The position numbers and the translations under genes were made by a program. The notes beneath the pieces were generated by a model that saw only the letters and a list, made by a program, of their open reading frames with translations, was not told the DNA's origin and did not search any database. Positions 8,460 through 17,734 of a DNA stretch of 64,000 nt are shown piece after piece (the first letter of the stretch is position 1; each line of letters starts with the position of its first letter). The stretch comes from Brevibacillus centrosporus. GTDB taxonomy: Bacteria; Bacillota; Bacilli; Brevibacillales; Brevibacillaceae. The stretch lies in assembly GCF_003710815.1 (NCBI RefSeq), contig NZ_RHHP01000042.1, positions 81,609-145,608 on the forward strand, written 5' to 3'.

Positions 8460-9158
8460 CTATTCCCCCTTCCCTGCGGATTTGTTCTGCTTATTCCCAA
8501 ACCTGCGATCCAGCGAGCGGTCCAGCATATTCAAACGAATACTGTGAACGATGAGGGCCGCGATCGCGGTAGGAATCGCCCACATGGCCATCTGGAGTGG
8601 ATCGGACGGAATGTTGTTCTGGTCGAAAAAGCCTTTCATGAGCAAGATGGCGCCAATCGCGATAAAGACATCTTCTCCGAAAAATACACCGATATTGTCT
8701 GCTGCTGCAGAGTGTGCACGGATATTTTGACGCACATCGTCGGGAAGATCTTTACCGTACTTGGCTTCTGCCGCCCCTTCCGCCATCGGCGCTACCAACG
8801 GCCGAACCATTTGCGCATGTCCACCTATAGACGTCAGTCCGAATACGGCTGCTACTTCGCGAATAAAGAAATACACGTTGATGATTCTGCCCGCTGTCGC
8901 CGCCTTGATCTTGGCCACAACCGACTCAGCTTGCTCACGAAGGCCATAGCGCTCCAGCAAACCGATGACTGGCAGCGTAGCGATAAAAATCGCCATGTAC
9001 CGGTTGGTGGTAAAGGCTTTTCCAAACTGCTCAATGATGTCAAAAAGAGATTGCTGGGCCACAAGCCCTGTGACAAGACCTGCTACCGTAACTACCAAAA
9101 GTGGATTTAACCGTACAATGAAGCCAATGATAACAATCGCAACGCCAATCAGAACCAT
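8460..9158 (-). CDS. DUF969 integral membrane protein (partner of DUF979)
   Basis: A 232-residue membrane protein with about six hydrophobic segments, the DUF969 family. The central block GLTSIGGHAQMVRPLVAPMAEGAAEAKYG and the following HSAAADNIGVFFGEDVFIA stretch are conserved and polar for a membrane protein, so they are likely substrate- or ion-handling. It precedes DUF979 by 3 nt and follows the M14 peptidase gene by 39 nt. The two DUF proteins look like a split version of a larger ion-transporter-type permease. Confidence 0.85.
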   Translation of the reverse strand: MVLIGVAIVIIGFIVRLNPLLVVTVAGLVTGLVAQQSLFDIIEQFGKAFTTNRYMAIFIATLPVIGLLERYGLREQAESVVAKIKAATAGRIINVYFFIREVAAVFGLTSIGGHAQMVRPLVAPMAEGAAEAKYGKDLPDDVRQNIRAHSAAADNIGVFFGEDVFIAIGAILLMKGFFDQNNIPSDPLQMAMWAIPTAIAALIVHSIRLNMLDRSLDRRFGNKQNKSAGKGE

Positions 9159-9197
9159 ACTAAAACTCCCTTCAAACGATGGTGGATGTGGTTTTTC

Positions 9198-12100
9198 CTA
9201 CAAGGGTCTGGTGCGTTGAAGACCGATCCGAGTCACGCCGTCTGCCCATTTTTCCTGGCAAACACGAACTTCGATGGGCCGATCTTTCATCCAGTCAGCG
9301 ATCGCCTGGTGCACAACATGATGAGCATGTCGGCATGCGGCTAGCTCTTTCCCATAGACCGTTTCGTCATTTACCTCTGTCATCAAATCGGCGGTAACCC
9401 ATTCCGGGAACCTTTCGATGAGATCATGCGAGCTGCGATTGATCGGGCTGTCCCGTGTATAGGCGATGCTTCCATTGGACAATTCAATCGGGAAATGCAC
9501 TTTGTCAAAATCATTGCCCCATCGCCTGTAGGTCTGTAGCCAGCTCTTGTTGTCCGCGGCTATTTCCTGATCTTCATCGAGCCTTTTTGTCAGATACGAA
9601 CGGAGGGATTCATAAGCGATTCGCTGTTCATGGGTAGCTTCCGTCAATTCCCGCCAGATCGTGTACATACGCGCACTCGGGATCCAATACGAGACCGGAA
9701 AACGCGGCGGACTGTTGTATCCGCTAAATGGCTGAATCCACTCATGAGATGGAATCCCGTGATCATCCAATACGATGTCCGGTGCCCATCGCTCCCACAC
9801 TTTCGGGTAGACACGGCTTTCGCCAAAAGAGACGCCTTCCTGGAAGCGATACTTGGCAAATTCGAGCCCGCACGCGTTATAACGCGCGGCATGCAGCTTC
9901 CAGCATGGGCTTTCTTTCGCCATCTCTGCATGCAAAGCAGCTCCATCCACATTTTCCAATGGGACGATCACCAGATTGATCGATTCGAGCAGCGCGGGCT
10001 CAACCGAGAGCTTCTCGATCATTTGCAGAGCAGCATTTGTGCTCGACACTTCATTCGCATGATGTCTCGCATTGATAAAAAAGGTTGGCTTATACAGCCC
10101 GTGCTTCTCGAGGCGAGAGGATGACTTGGCAGCTTTCCCCTGAGCGAACAGTTCGACCAGCCAAATCCAGCTTCCGTTTAAAGAAAAGTCAATCGGAGTC
10201 ACACTGCCGGGGATGTGTCCTACTCTCTCGTCTAGCCAGCCTTGCACATCTTCGTTGACGAAAACGTCCTCCCAGATAGATTTCTTCTCTTGCAGATTCG
10301 GAGCGTTCTGTAGGATAGGCTGCGCAGAACATGCTGCTGCAGCGAGCCATTCCCCACATTCCTTTTCCAAACGAGGCTCGCCTACTCCCTCAAACGAAAA
10401 CGCCAAACGGCCATCAGCTGAAGTTTGCTCCGTGATTCGCGCCTCCGCAAAAAGCTCAGGAGCGGGGGGATGGATTACCTCTCGTTGCTGCTCATGATTG
10501 GTATACCAGACCCAGTGTTCGGAAGGAAACGCATAAAGCGCTACGCTTGCCCATGGCTTCGCTCCTGATTCTACGTGCATGAATGGGAGAATGCCTCCAG
10601 GTGCGTCCCATTCCGGATCCCCTACTCTTTTTCCATGATCGTGCATGGCATGCAGCGTATAGAAGTAAATGTCCTCGTGCAATGCTTCCAATACAGAGCT
10701 GTTCTCTTCTAAATGCGGCAATTTCTTCTCTACTGCATCCATCCCTACGTGGCATTCAAGCCTGGAAAACTTAGGAACACCCGGGTTGCTTCCTACCTGT
10801 TCCAAGACTTGCGGGAGGACAGAATCTTGATACCATTTCCAGAAACGATACGGGTTGGTAGGAAAAGACTTGCTAGCGATTTCGTTGCCTGTCGCTCCTT
10901 CGTAAATACGAATTCCTGCGAAAGGGATCATTACGTTCCCCTTCTTTGGTTGTCCAGGCATGTAAGGCAGGCTTTCCACCCAGCCTTCCCATCGCCACGC
11001 CTCTATCTCACGCCCACTCTGGTCAAAGGCAGCCACACTGAACATCGGGGCCGCTGCATCCTCCATCAGCTTCAACGAGATTTGCTCCAGGGAGAGATCC
11101 AATGCATTCGCCAAAATCGAATCAAGCGGATACAGCTCCTGCAAAAACCGATGGACCAAATCCAGATGTTTTTCGCCAGGCTGGAAAGCGCGCGCTCGAA
11201 GCTCGACACGATCGATCCCGGCAAGCTCTTGGATGTGCGGCAGAACTTCTTGCATCGCCCAGTTTAGCCCCGACTTGTTGGCATCTCTGTAAACAAAGCG
11301 CAAGAGCAGTCCCCATTGTTCGTGGATTTTGGACTGAAGCTGCTGTGACCACTCGTGAAAGGTCGGCTCACTGCAAGTGGTCGTGACTTCCAGCTCTAGC
11401 GACCCGACTGGATTTATACCCGCTTGCAGCTTTTCGATTTGCCCGAGCAAATACGCTTGAATCTCTTCCAGTTCACCAGCGTCTTTCCACTCCGCTGCCC
11501 ATATTGGCTCTTCCTTTTCCATCTGGAGAGAAACTGATCTGTCCTTCTCTCTATCCCCCACATAGGTTTGCCACAATTCAACAGGCGAAAAGAGGTGCTC
11601 TGGGACGTGCAAGGTCTGTATTTCGTCAGCCTGATGAAGCGTAAACGCTTGCATTCCTAGCTGCGCACGTATCGCTACATCAGGACTGCTGCTTTTCAGC
11701 TGTGAAAATCGATGCCGCCATGTATCCTTCTTCCAGGAATCAAGAGGCTCCAATCCCTCGTCGAGAATATCCCGCGTAAAAGCGACGAGATGATCTGAGT
11801 GACTGATCAGTTTGAGTGAACGCTTTTGATTGCTCAGCTGAAGCTTCTGCTGGTTTTCCTTTTCTTCTACGGCAGTATCGATCTCCACGACAAAGCGCTC
11901 TGAAGCCGCTGTCTCTCCAAGAGTATGAGTCAAGGGGAAGCATACCGCTCCGGCTGCCTGAGCGAGTCTTGCTCCCAGCTCAATAAACGCAACGGTTTCT
12001 TCCTGAGCGGCTCGGTTCACAGACAAGCTGACATCGAGTGTCGGGAGGAGCTCTCCCTCTTTTCTTTGATAGATTCCTTCTGTCGTAAAGAGGTTATGCA

Positions 12101-12674
12101 AGGAGTAAAAGGACGGCTGCCGTCTATTCTCTGGTCTAGCTTCTCTCGGGCCGCTCCCCTGCTTTGCTGCTAGCAGCACATGACCGTTTTGCAGGAGACT
12201 TTTGTAATCGAATGATTCGGCAACCAAAGCGCGCGCTGCATGAAGCGTCATCAGGGGTGACGTTCCCGTTACAACCAAAATCGTACCCTCTTCTTCTGGA
12301 ATCACCTGTAGAATTCCATTTTCCTGCTGCTCGTTCTGGCGATAGGGCTCTAGCGCATGGATTCTGTCTCCCAGGATATCGGTCAGCCAGTTCCATTCAT
12401 GGCCGAGAACGAGGTGGAAATGGCGCTGGTCCGCTGGCATCTCACCCGCCGAATGAGAGTCGAGTCGATCCTCTGCAAACAGATTCTCGTAAACAGGAAG
12501 CGGCAAATCGGGCAAATGAAGACCGATTCTCCCCGCCAGCTCGACCATGGCAGCTGATTCCCAGCATGATCGCTGAGAAGGAACGGTCATCCGATTTCGG
12601 ATTCCCTTTGGTGATGCATTGTCGTTCAGCGAAAAAAAGATGCCGTCATTGCTCCATATCGTGCTTGTACGCAT
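9198..12674 (-). CDS. Giant cytosolic M14-type zinc metallopeptidase (1158 aa)
   Basis: The M14 carboxypeptidase fold is at the C-terminus (about 830-1120). The zinc ligands are in the HxxE motif of ARHHANEVSS (near residue 871) and a downstream His in DIVLDDHGIPSHEW (near 972), with an Asn/Arg-rich substrate region between and a candidate catalytic Glu in LMTEVNDETV. The N-terminal 800 residues have no domain I can name; around residues 100-150, ILVVTGTSPLMTLHAARALV resembles the NAD-like alpha/beta fold found in front of some hydrolases. No signal peptide or membrane segment is seen, so it should act in the cytoplasm. It is first in the pyroglutamate operon. Typical M14 enzymes are 300-550 residues, so this is very large. 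The substrate is unknown; trimming of imported pyroglutamyl or gamma-glutamyl peptides is inferred. Confidence 0.8.
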   Translation of the reverse strand: MRTSTIWSNDGIFFSLNDNASPKGIRNRMTVPSQRSCWESAAMVELAGRIGLHLPDLPLPVYENLFAEDRLDSHSAGEMPADQRHFHLVLGHEWNWLTDILGDRIHALEPYRQNEQQENGILQVIPEEEGTILVVTGTSPLMTLHAARALVAESFDYKSLLQNGHVLLAAKQGSGPREARPENRRQPSFYSLHNLFTTEGIYQRKEGELLPTLDVSLSVNRAAQEETVAFIELGARLAQAAGAVCFPLTHTLGETAASERFVVEIDTAVEEKENQQKLQLSNQKRSLKLISHSDHLVAFTRDILDEGLEPLDSWKKDTWRHRFSQLKSSSPDVAIRAQLGMQAFTLHQADEIQTLHVPEHLFSPVELWQTYVGDREKDRSVSLQMEKEEPIWAAEWKDAGELEEIQAYLLGQIEKLQAGINPVGSLELEVTTTCSEPTFHEWSQQLQSKIHEQWGLLLRFVYRDANKSGLNWAMQEVLPHIQELAGIDRVELRARAFQPGEKHLDLVHRFLQELYPLDSILANALDLSLEQISLKLMEDAAAPMFSVAAFDQSGREIEAWRWEGWVESLPYMPGQPKKGNVMIPFAGIRIYEGATGNEIASKSFPTNPYRFWKWYQDSVLPQVLEQVGSNPGVPKFSRLECHVGMDAVEKKLPHLEENSSVLEALHEDIYFYTLHAMHDHGKRVGDPEWDAPGGILPFMHVESGAKPWASVALYAFPSEHWVWYTNHEQQREVIHPPAPELFAEARITEQTSADGRLAFSFEGVGEPRLEKECGEWLAAAACSAQPILQNAPNLQEKKSIWEDVFVNEDVQGWLDERVGHIPGSVTPIDFSLNGSWIWLVELFAQGKAAKSSSRLEKHGLYKPTFFINARHHANEVSSTNAALQMIEKLSVEPALLESINLVIVPLENVDGAALHAEMAKESPCWKLHAARYNACGLEFAKYRFQEGVSFGESRVYPKVWERWAPDIVLDDHGIPSHEWIQPFSGYNSPPRFPVSYWIPSARMYTIWRELTEATHEQRIAYESLRSYLTKRLDEDQEIAADNKSWLQTYRRWGNDFDKVHFPIELSNGSIAYTRDSPINRSSHDLIERFPEWVTADLMTEVNDETVYGKELAACRHAHHVVHQAIADWMKDRPIEVRVCQEKWADGVTRIGLQRTRPL

Positions 12675-12709
12675 ATTTCACCATCCCACTTGACTCTGTT
12701 TTTCCGCAG

Positions 12710-12724
12710 TTCCGAATTTCGGAA
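12710..12724. promoter_or_regulatory. 15-bp palindrome, candidate operator of the pyroglutamate operon
   Basis: TTCCGAA-T-TTCGGAA is a perfect odd palindrome. It lies about 25-40 nt downstream of the -10 box at 12750-12755 and about 36 nt before the M14 start codon, a good position for repression. The half-site recurs before pxpB. The binding protein (IclR?) is inferred. Confidence 0.5.
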
Positions 12725-12749
12725 TGTTCATTTCATTTTTAATAGATTT

Positions 12750-12778
12750 ATCATAAATACATATAGCTTAAAAATCAA
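12750..12778 (-). promoter_or_regulatory. Sigma-A-type promoter of the pyroglutamate operon
   Basis: On the minus strand, -35 TTGATT (12778-12773), a 17-nt spacer and -10 TATGAT (12755-12750). It is the only good promoter match between the M14 gene and yitT. Confidence 0.55.
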
Positions 12779-12875
12779 CAGTGGATTTACAAGGTTCTGA
12801 AAAAATAATCATTTTTCGCTACCCTTGCTTTCAGAGCATTGCATCTGCAGCAAGGGGAATGCCCGTTCCATGCAC

Positions 12876-13757
12876 TTAATGAATGTTTTTCTTCTTAAAT
12901 CTTCCACCCGACACATCGTGAATATGACCAATAGCCAAAAAGGCGGTCGGGTCGATTTCCTCCACAATCGATTTTAATTTAGCTTCCTCCAATCGGGTAA
13001 TCACACAAAAGATGACTTTTTTATCCTCGCCGGAATACCCGCCTTCTCCGCTCAAGTAGGTAATCCCCCGCCCTAACCGCGCACCAAGAGCGTCGCCTAT
13101 CTCGTCGGGGCTGTCACTGATGATATAGACCGATCGGGACTGCTCAAGACCGACCATCGTCAGATCAATCATTTTGTAGGCAATATAATAGGCAATCAGG
13201 GAGTACATCGCCCGATCCCATCCGAAAATAAAGCCAGCACTGCCCAGTATGAAAATGTTAAAAAACATGACGACTTCGCCCACGGAAAACGGGCTTTTCT
13301 TGGTTAAAAGAATCGCGACGATCTCGGTGCCATCTAGTGAGCCTCCTGCCCGAATCACCAACCCTACCCCAACCCCCACGATAATGCCGCCAAAAACGGC
13401 CGAAAGAAGCAGGTCATGTGTCAAGCTCGGTACCGGCAGCAAAAGAAAGGTACCCACAGACATCACCGCGACCCCGAATAAGGTCGAGATGGCAAACGTT
13501 TTTCCGATTTGCTTATAGCCGATAATTAAAAATGGGAGATTTAAGAGAAATAAAAAGAGCCCCAGCTTCAGGCCTGTCAAATGAGACAGCATAATGGAGA
13601 GACCGGTCACCCCGCCATCGATAATGTTGTTGGGGACAAGGAAAATTTCCAGCCCGACTGATACGAGCAAAGCACCTACGAATATAATGAACGCTCTGGT
13701 GAGGATTCTTCTCTTTTTCGTTTTTTTATGCGTCGTACCGATTACAGTCCCTACCAT
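12876..13757 (-). CDS. YitT-family membrane protein (DUF2179 C-terminal domain)
   Basis: A protein of about 293 residues with five to six membrane segments (residues 20-190) and a soluble C-terminal DUF2179 domain (about 215-285, with SGEGGYSGEDKKVIFCVITRLEEAKLK). The family is widespread in Firmicutes and its function is unknown. I prefer the ATG at 13757, 9 nt behind GGGGAAGG; an in-frame ATG three codons upstream would abut the ribosome-binding site. It reads as a single gene, separated from the PfkB gene upstream by a terminator. Confidence 0.88.
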   Translation of the reverse strand: MVGTVIGTTHKKTKKRRILTRAFIIFVGALLVSVGLEIFLVPNNIIDGGVTGLSIMLSHLTGLKLGLFLFLLNLPFLIIGYKQIGKTFAISTLFGVAVMSVGTFLLLPVPSLTHDLLLSAVFGGIIVGVGVGLVIRAGGSLDGTEIVAILLTKKSPFSVGEVVMFFNIFILGSAGFIFGWDRAMYSLIAYYIAYKMIDLTMVGLEQSRSVYIISDSPDEIGDALGARLGRGITYLSGEGGYSGEDKKVIFCVITRLEEAKLKSIVEEIDPTAFLAIGHIHDVSGGRFKKKNIH

Positions 13758-13805
13758 TTGCACCATCCTTCCCCTTTCTCTATAACTTCATCATTCCCAC
13801 CACGA

Positions 13806-13845
13806 GCAAAAAAAATAGCCAGCCCCTGCCAAGGGAGGCTGACTT
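13806..13845 (-). terminator. Intrinsic terminator after the PfkB kinase gene
   Basis: On the minus strand, AGCCTCCCT/AGGGGCTGGCT arms with a TTGGC loop are followed by ATTTTTTTT. It lies 54 nt past the kinase stop. Confidence 0.8.
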
Positions 13846-13898
13846 CGAAAAATGACTTTACCTAGAAGATAGCTTTATGTGGCCTTCCTTCTACTCGC

Positions 13899-14810
13899 TT
13901 AACGCTCTATGAGAGTAATTTGAGGTAGAAAGGCATCGATATTCTCACGTGTGCAAAATCCTTCTGAAATCGCAGTCGAACAGCCTGCCGCAACAGCATA
14001 ACGAAAGGCGTCCCTGATTTCCCACTGGTGTGAAACTCCATACAGGAACCCTGCAACTACCGAGTCCCCAGCACCTATGGAATTGACAGCCTGTTGTTTC
14101 GGGAACTGTGCGACCAGCTCCGTCTCCGGACTCACCAACACCGCTCCGTTCCCTCCCAGAGTCACAATCACATTGCTTGCCCCTATTTCCATCGCCTTTT
14201 TTGCATAATACACGGCTTCCTCGAAAGTCGTTACCTGCACTCCAAAAAGTTCTCCAAGCTCGTGCTGGTTGGGCTTGATTAAAAAAGGTCCCTCTGGCAG
14301 AGCCTGGGCAAGCGCCTTTCCTTTCGCATCGAGAATCACGTTTACACCTCGCGGACGCAGGCGTTGCATGATCGAGCCGTAGAAATCTGCGGGCATGCTT
14401 GCAGGGACACTCCCTGCGAGCACAAGCACATCATTACCCGTCAAAAGATCGAGCTGGCCTAGGAGCTGGCCTTGGGCTTCGCTTGGGATCGAGGGCGACA
14501 CGCCACTTATGTCTGTTTCTGTCCCCGCCTTGATTTTGATATTGATTCGCGAATCTTCTGCAATAGAAATGAGCTGGTGAACAATGCCTTCCCGCTCTAG
14601 CTCCTGTCGAATAAATGCCCCCGAAAAGCCGCCTGCAAAACCAAGAGCTACGCTCGGCAGCCCAAGATTTCGCAGCACTTTCGAGACGTTGATCCCTTTT
14701 CCACCTGCTGATTTCCACTCTTTTTGCGCTTCGTGAATGCTGCTTTGAGTCAATGTTTGAAGCCATACATGGTAGTCGATGGAAGCATTCAAGGTAACGG
14801 TATAAATCAT
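13899..14810 (-). CDS. PfkB-family sugar-phosphate kinase (1-phosphofructokinase / tagatose-6-phosphate kinase type)
   Basis: A 303-residue carbohydrate kinase of the FruK/LacC branch. MIYTVTLNASIDYHVWL at the start, the SAGGKGINVSKVLRNLG block (residues about 33-50) and the PfkB signature with catalytic Asp, SIGAGDSVVAGFLYG (about 248), are intact. The ATG at 14810 (behind GTGGTGAGCGC) fits family starts; the open frame extends 33 codons further but without homology. No PTS permease or DeoR/FruR gene is next to it, so the physiological sugar phosphate cannot be read from context. Fructose 1-phosphate is the best guess. Confidence 0.85.
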   Translation of the reverse strand: MIYTVTLNASIDYHVWLQTLTQSSIHEAQKEWKSAGGKGINVSKVLRNLGLPSVALGFAGGFSGAFIRQELEREGIVHQLISIAEDSRINIKIKAGTETDISGVSPSIPSEAQGQLLGQLDLLTGNDVLVLAGSVPASMPADFYGSIMQRLRPRGVNVILDAKGKALAQALPEGPFLIKPNQHELGELFGVQVTTFEEAVYYAKKAMEIGASNVIVTLGGNGAVLVSPETELVAQFPKQQAVNSIGAGDSVVAGFLYGVSHQWEIRDAFRYAVAAGCSTAISEGFCTRENIDAFLPQITLIER

Positions 14811-15009
14811 GCGCTCACCACTTTTACGATTATCTTTTCTTTCTATTTCTACATAGCGCAGCGGATCTCTTTCTTTTTGGGGGCAGCTGCACGATTCCCA
14901 CAAAACCATGCATAGGACACCCTACCAGTTGGGATAGCTCCACCCGCTTCTTCATATACATAAACCGTGATTTCTAGAACCGATCCTTTTTGGAAAGCGG
15001 TGGTGACTC

Positions 15010-16053
15010 TTGTCTCCCTATCCCTCTCTGGAAGAAGGGCTCATCGATCAGTTGTTCCTCACCTATGCGGGCTACAGTATTGGTACAGATGGAACGCCCC
15101 ATTACCAATTTTGGGAGACGACTGATTTTCTCCCGCTCTTAACCTACGTGGATGCGCATACGGGCTGTGTGGACGGTACGATGTTTACCGACTTCCTGTT
15201 CCTTGCCCTTGGAATACTCAATGAGTCAGGCGAAGGGCGCTTTTTGACCCGGAATGAAAAGTCTCCTGCCAATTGGACGGAGTGGGTCCGTTACCTAGAT
15301 GAGCTGTTCTTGTGCGATCGGAATCTGGACGCACTTTGCCAGGCTGTCCATCGATCCGCCCTCTCTAAGACAAATGTCTGGATTGCGCTCCCCTACCCGA
15401 ATCCACAGGTTTTTACCAATGACCTTTTGCGCGTACAAGCCGTCGTCGAATGGATCTGCCTGTTTCTCTCGAAGTGGGAGAGCAGCCTCCTGAAATGCTG
15501 CTTGCACCTGAAAGGTTTCTATTGGCTGCAGGAGAGCCTGTATGAACACGGAGGAGCTTTCGACGATCGCTTCGTCATTAAAGAGGTAAACCAACAGATT
15601 CACTCCCTCCAGGTGGACGGTTGTCAACTGAAGTCGATTTGGATTCCTTACCAGCTGGCACACGGTTGGAACGAATGGAGCTCTTTAGGTTTTGACCTCG
15701 CTTTTCTCCAGCCCAATGCTTATTTCAATCCACAACGGAGTATTTCAAAGGCTGCTGCCTCTGCTTACGAAAATGGCATGGGCTTCGAGATCGAGTTTGA
15801 TCTGGCCGTCACGTACGATCAGGCGAAAAGAGAAAAGCTGCAGGAGTACTTACGGCTTGGAGCTACAGGTGGCACGGATGAGAATGGGAGATACTTCGGC
15901 CCCTATCAGTTTGAATCTCCACTTGCCTGGTATACGGGTGGCTGGTTTTTTGGAAAAAATGGAAGAAAGCAAGCCATGGTCAGCCTCTATCATTCGAACG
16001 ATCCTCTTTATAACCAGATTTTTGCCTTTTTGAACGGATTTACGGATTGCTAG
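15010..16053 (+). CDS. DUF4855 domain protein
   Basis: A 347-residue protein recognised as DUF4855 by its core: LKGFYWLQESLYEHGGAFDD, KSIWIPYQLAHGWNEWSSLGFDLAFLQPNAYF and GMGFEIEFD. Family proteins often carry a signal peptide and are glycosidase-like. This one has none, so it should stay in the cytoplasm. Start is TTG at 15010 behind a weak GGTGGTG; no better ATG exists. It lies 76 nt upstream of the SWIM gene in the same direction, but a shared transcript is not certain. Biochemical role unknown. Confidence 0.7.
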   Translation: MSPYPSLEEGLIDQLFLTYAGYSIGTDGTPHYQFWETTDFLPLLTYVDAHTGCVDGTMFTDFLFLALGILNESGEGRFLTRNEKSPANWTEWVRYLDELFLCDRNLDALCQAVHRSALSKTNVWIALPYPNPQVFTNDLLRVQAVVEWICLFLSKWESSLLKCCLHLKGFYWLQESLYEHGGAFDDRFVIKEVNQQIHSLQVDGCQLKSIWIPYQLAHGWNEWSSLGFDLAFLQPNAYFNPQRSISKAAASAYENGMGFEIEFDLAVTYDQAKREKLQEYLRLGATGGTDENGRYFGPYQFESPLAWYTGGWFFGKNGRKQAMVSLYHSNDPLYNQIFAFLNGFTDC

Positions 16054-16129
16054 AGGTTCTTCCTTTTTCCATTCCCCGCTGTTTGGGTTATAATGGAGGG
16101 ATGACACTTCGTGCGGAGGATCAAACCAG

Positions 16130-17734
16130 ATGTTGCAAAGAGAACTGACACGGGAACAAGCAGTGCGGGCAGGTGAGCAGCTCCTCGTTTTTGCGGAAGG
16201 GCCGATCATGGAGCGTGGATACTCCTACTTTTCGGATGGCGTGGTATTCAACACCCGCGTCGAAAAGGAAACGCTATTGACCAGCGATGTACAAGGCACG
16301 CAGGTATACCATGTCGTACTGGATCTCGAGGATGTCCAGAACAGTACCTGTACCTGCCCGTACAGTCGGCTGTGCAAGCATATTGCAGCGACGTTCTTTC
16401 AGATGTATAGCGTTTTCGAAAATCCACGCCAATACCTGTCCCGTGCCCAACAGCCGCGACGAGCGAGATTTTCCCCTGCTATGCTCGTTCCTACCTTTCG
16501 AAATAGTAACCAGGTGACCGCTCAGGAAGGTACAGCAGCTGTGCAGTCCCCGCTAACGCCTGGCAGTCCTGTACGTGATTGGTGGACGTTTTTGGAAAGC
16601 TGGACACGCAACCTCCCCTCTGCGATGGAAACGTATCGGGCTTCCTCGGAGCTTATGTCCAGCTATCAAAATGTCCTGAGTGTCGCTGCTGGCTGGTCAA
16701 CTGCTCGTGCGCAGCTATTTACGGTGCACGCCATCGTCTTTCACCTCCTGAAGCTGCAGGAGTTCGTCAAAACGAATCGGCAGTCGTACTGGTTCCAAGA
16801 CTTATCCCAGACCGCTGAACGCTTGGTTGAGCAGCTGGAAGGCACTTTGTTTTACCTGGATGTGGAGGAGCTTCACGCAAAGCATCGGGATTTACTGGAA
16901 GAGACCATGCAGATCGTCAAAAAAATGAAGGAAACGGAATCGACGGCTCTTTACTGGACCTTTGCCTACCAGCTTCTTTGGTGGCATCTGCTGCAGGTAC
17001 CGGAATGGATTCAAACGGAGGTCGAGGATCTAGAACGGCTGCTTCACCATTCTTCGGCCACCCCGTCCGAGCAGGAAATTTACAAGCTGCTGCGTGCTCA
17101 TTTTTATGTCATGGCAGGCAAGGATGAAGCTGCCAAAGAGACATGGATTGCCAACAGTAGACTCACGCTTTCCTTTTATCTGCCCTATTTGAAAATGTTC
17201 GCTCGAAATGAGGAATGGCAGCGCTTTTTGACGTGGACGGATTGGTTGCAGTCCCTCATCGGCCAAGCGGATCCCCAGAACTACCAGCTCGTGATGGCCA
17301 TCTGGCAGGAAGCGATGGAGCGCGTCTGCAGGGCGAGTGAGTGTGGAGAGAGTCTGAAGCTCTTTTTGCCAAGCAGCTTCCACGAGTATTCGTCCTATCT
17401 ATTTGATCAACAGCAGTTTCGGCAGTGGATCGATTTGCAGATGTCCTATCACGTGCCATTGACAGAGGTTTTGGCAACTCCATTTAAAGAAGTGGAAGAC
17501 AGGCAGCCTTCTCTGCTCTTCCCTCTGTATGTACGAGAAATCAATCGGCTGATCGGCGAACGAAACCGACCAGCCTATAAAGAGGCTATCAAGCTGTTAA
17601 AGAAGGCCAGAGCTGCCTTTAGCAAAGCGGATCAGGAAGCACGCTGGGTGCAATTTGTCGAGCAACTGTCTACGAAGCACAATCGTTTGCGCGCCTTCCA
17701 GGAGGAGCTAAGGAGAGGAAATCTGAACTTATGA
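16130..17734 (+). CDS. SWIM zinc-finger protein (YwqB-like)
   Basis: A 534-residue protein with a SWIM zinc finger near the N-terminus: C74, C76, C82 and H84 in CTCPYSRLCKHIAA. The remainder (about 130-530) is helical and without a named domain. In B. subtilis the analogous pair is ywqB (SWIM) with ywqA (SNF2 helicase), and the same order is seen here. The stop overlaps the start of the helicase gene as ATGA, so the two proteins are probably made together and act as a complex on nucleic acid. ATG at 16130 follows GGAGGATC at about 9 nt. Confidence 0.88.
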   Translation: MLQRELTREQAVRAGEQLLVFAEGPIMERGYSYFSDGVVFNTRVEKETLLTSDVQGTQVYHVVLDLEDVQNSTCTCPYSRLCKHIAATFFQMYSVFENPRQYLSRAQQPRRARFSPAMLVPTFRNSNQVTAQEGTAAVQSPLTPGSPVRDWWTFLESWTRNLPSAMETYRASSELMSSYQNVLSVAAGWSTARAQLFTVHAIVFHLLKLQEFVKTNRQSYWFQDLSQTAERLVEQLEGTLFYLDVEELHAKHRDLLEETMQIVKKMKETESTALYWTFAYQLLWWHLLQVPEWIQTEVEDLERLLHHSSATPSEQEIYKLLRAHFYVMAGKDEAAKETWIANSRLTLSFYLPYLKMFARNEEWQRFLTWTDWLQSLIGQADPQNYQLVMAIWQEAMERVCRASECGESLKLFLPSSFHEYSSYLFDQQQFRQWIDLQMSYHVPLTEVLATPFKEVEDRQPSLLFPLYVREINRLIGERNRPAYKEAIKLLKKARAAFSKADQEARWVQFVEQLSTKHNRLRAFQEELRRGNLNL

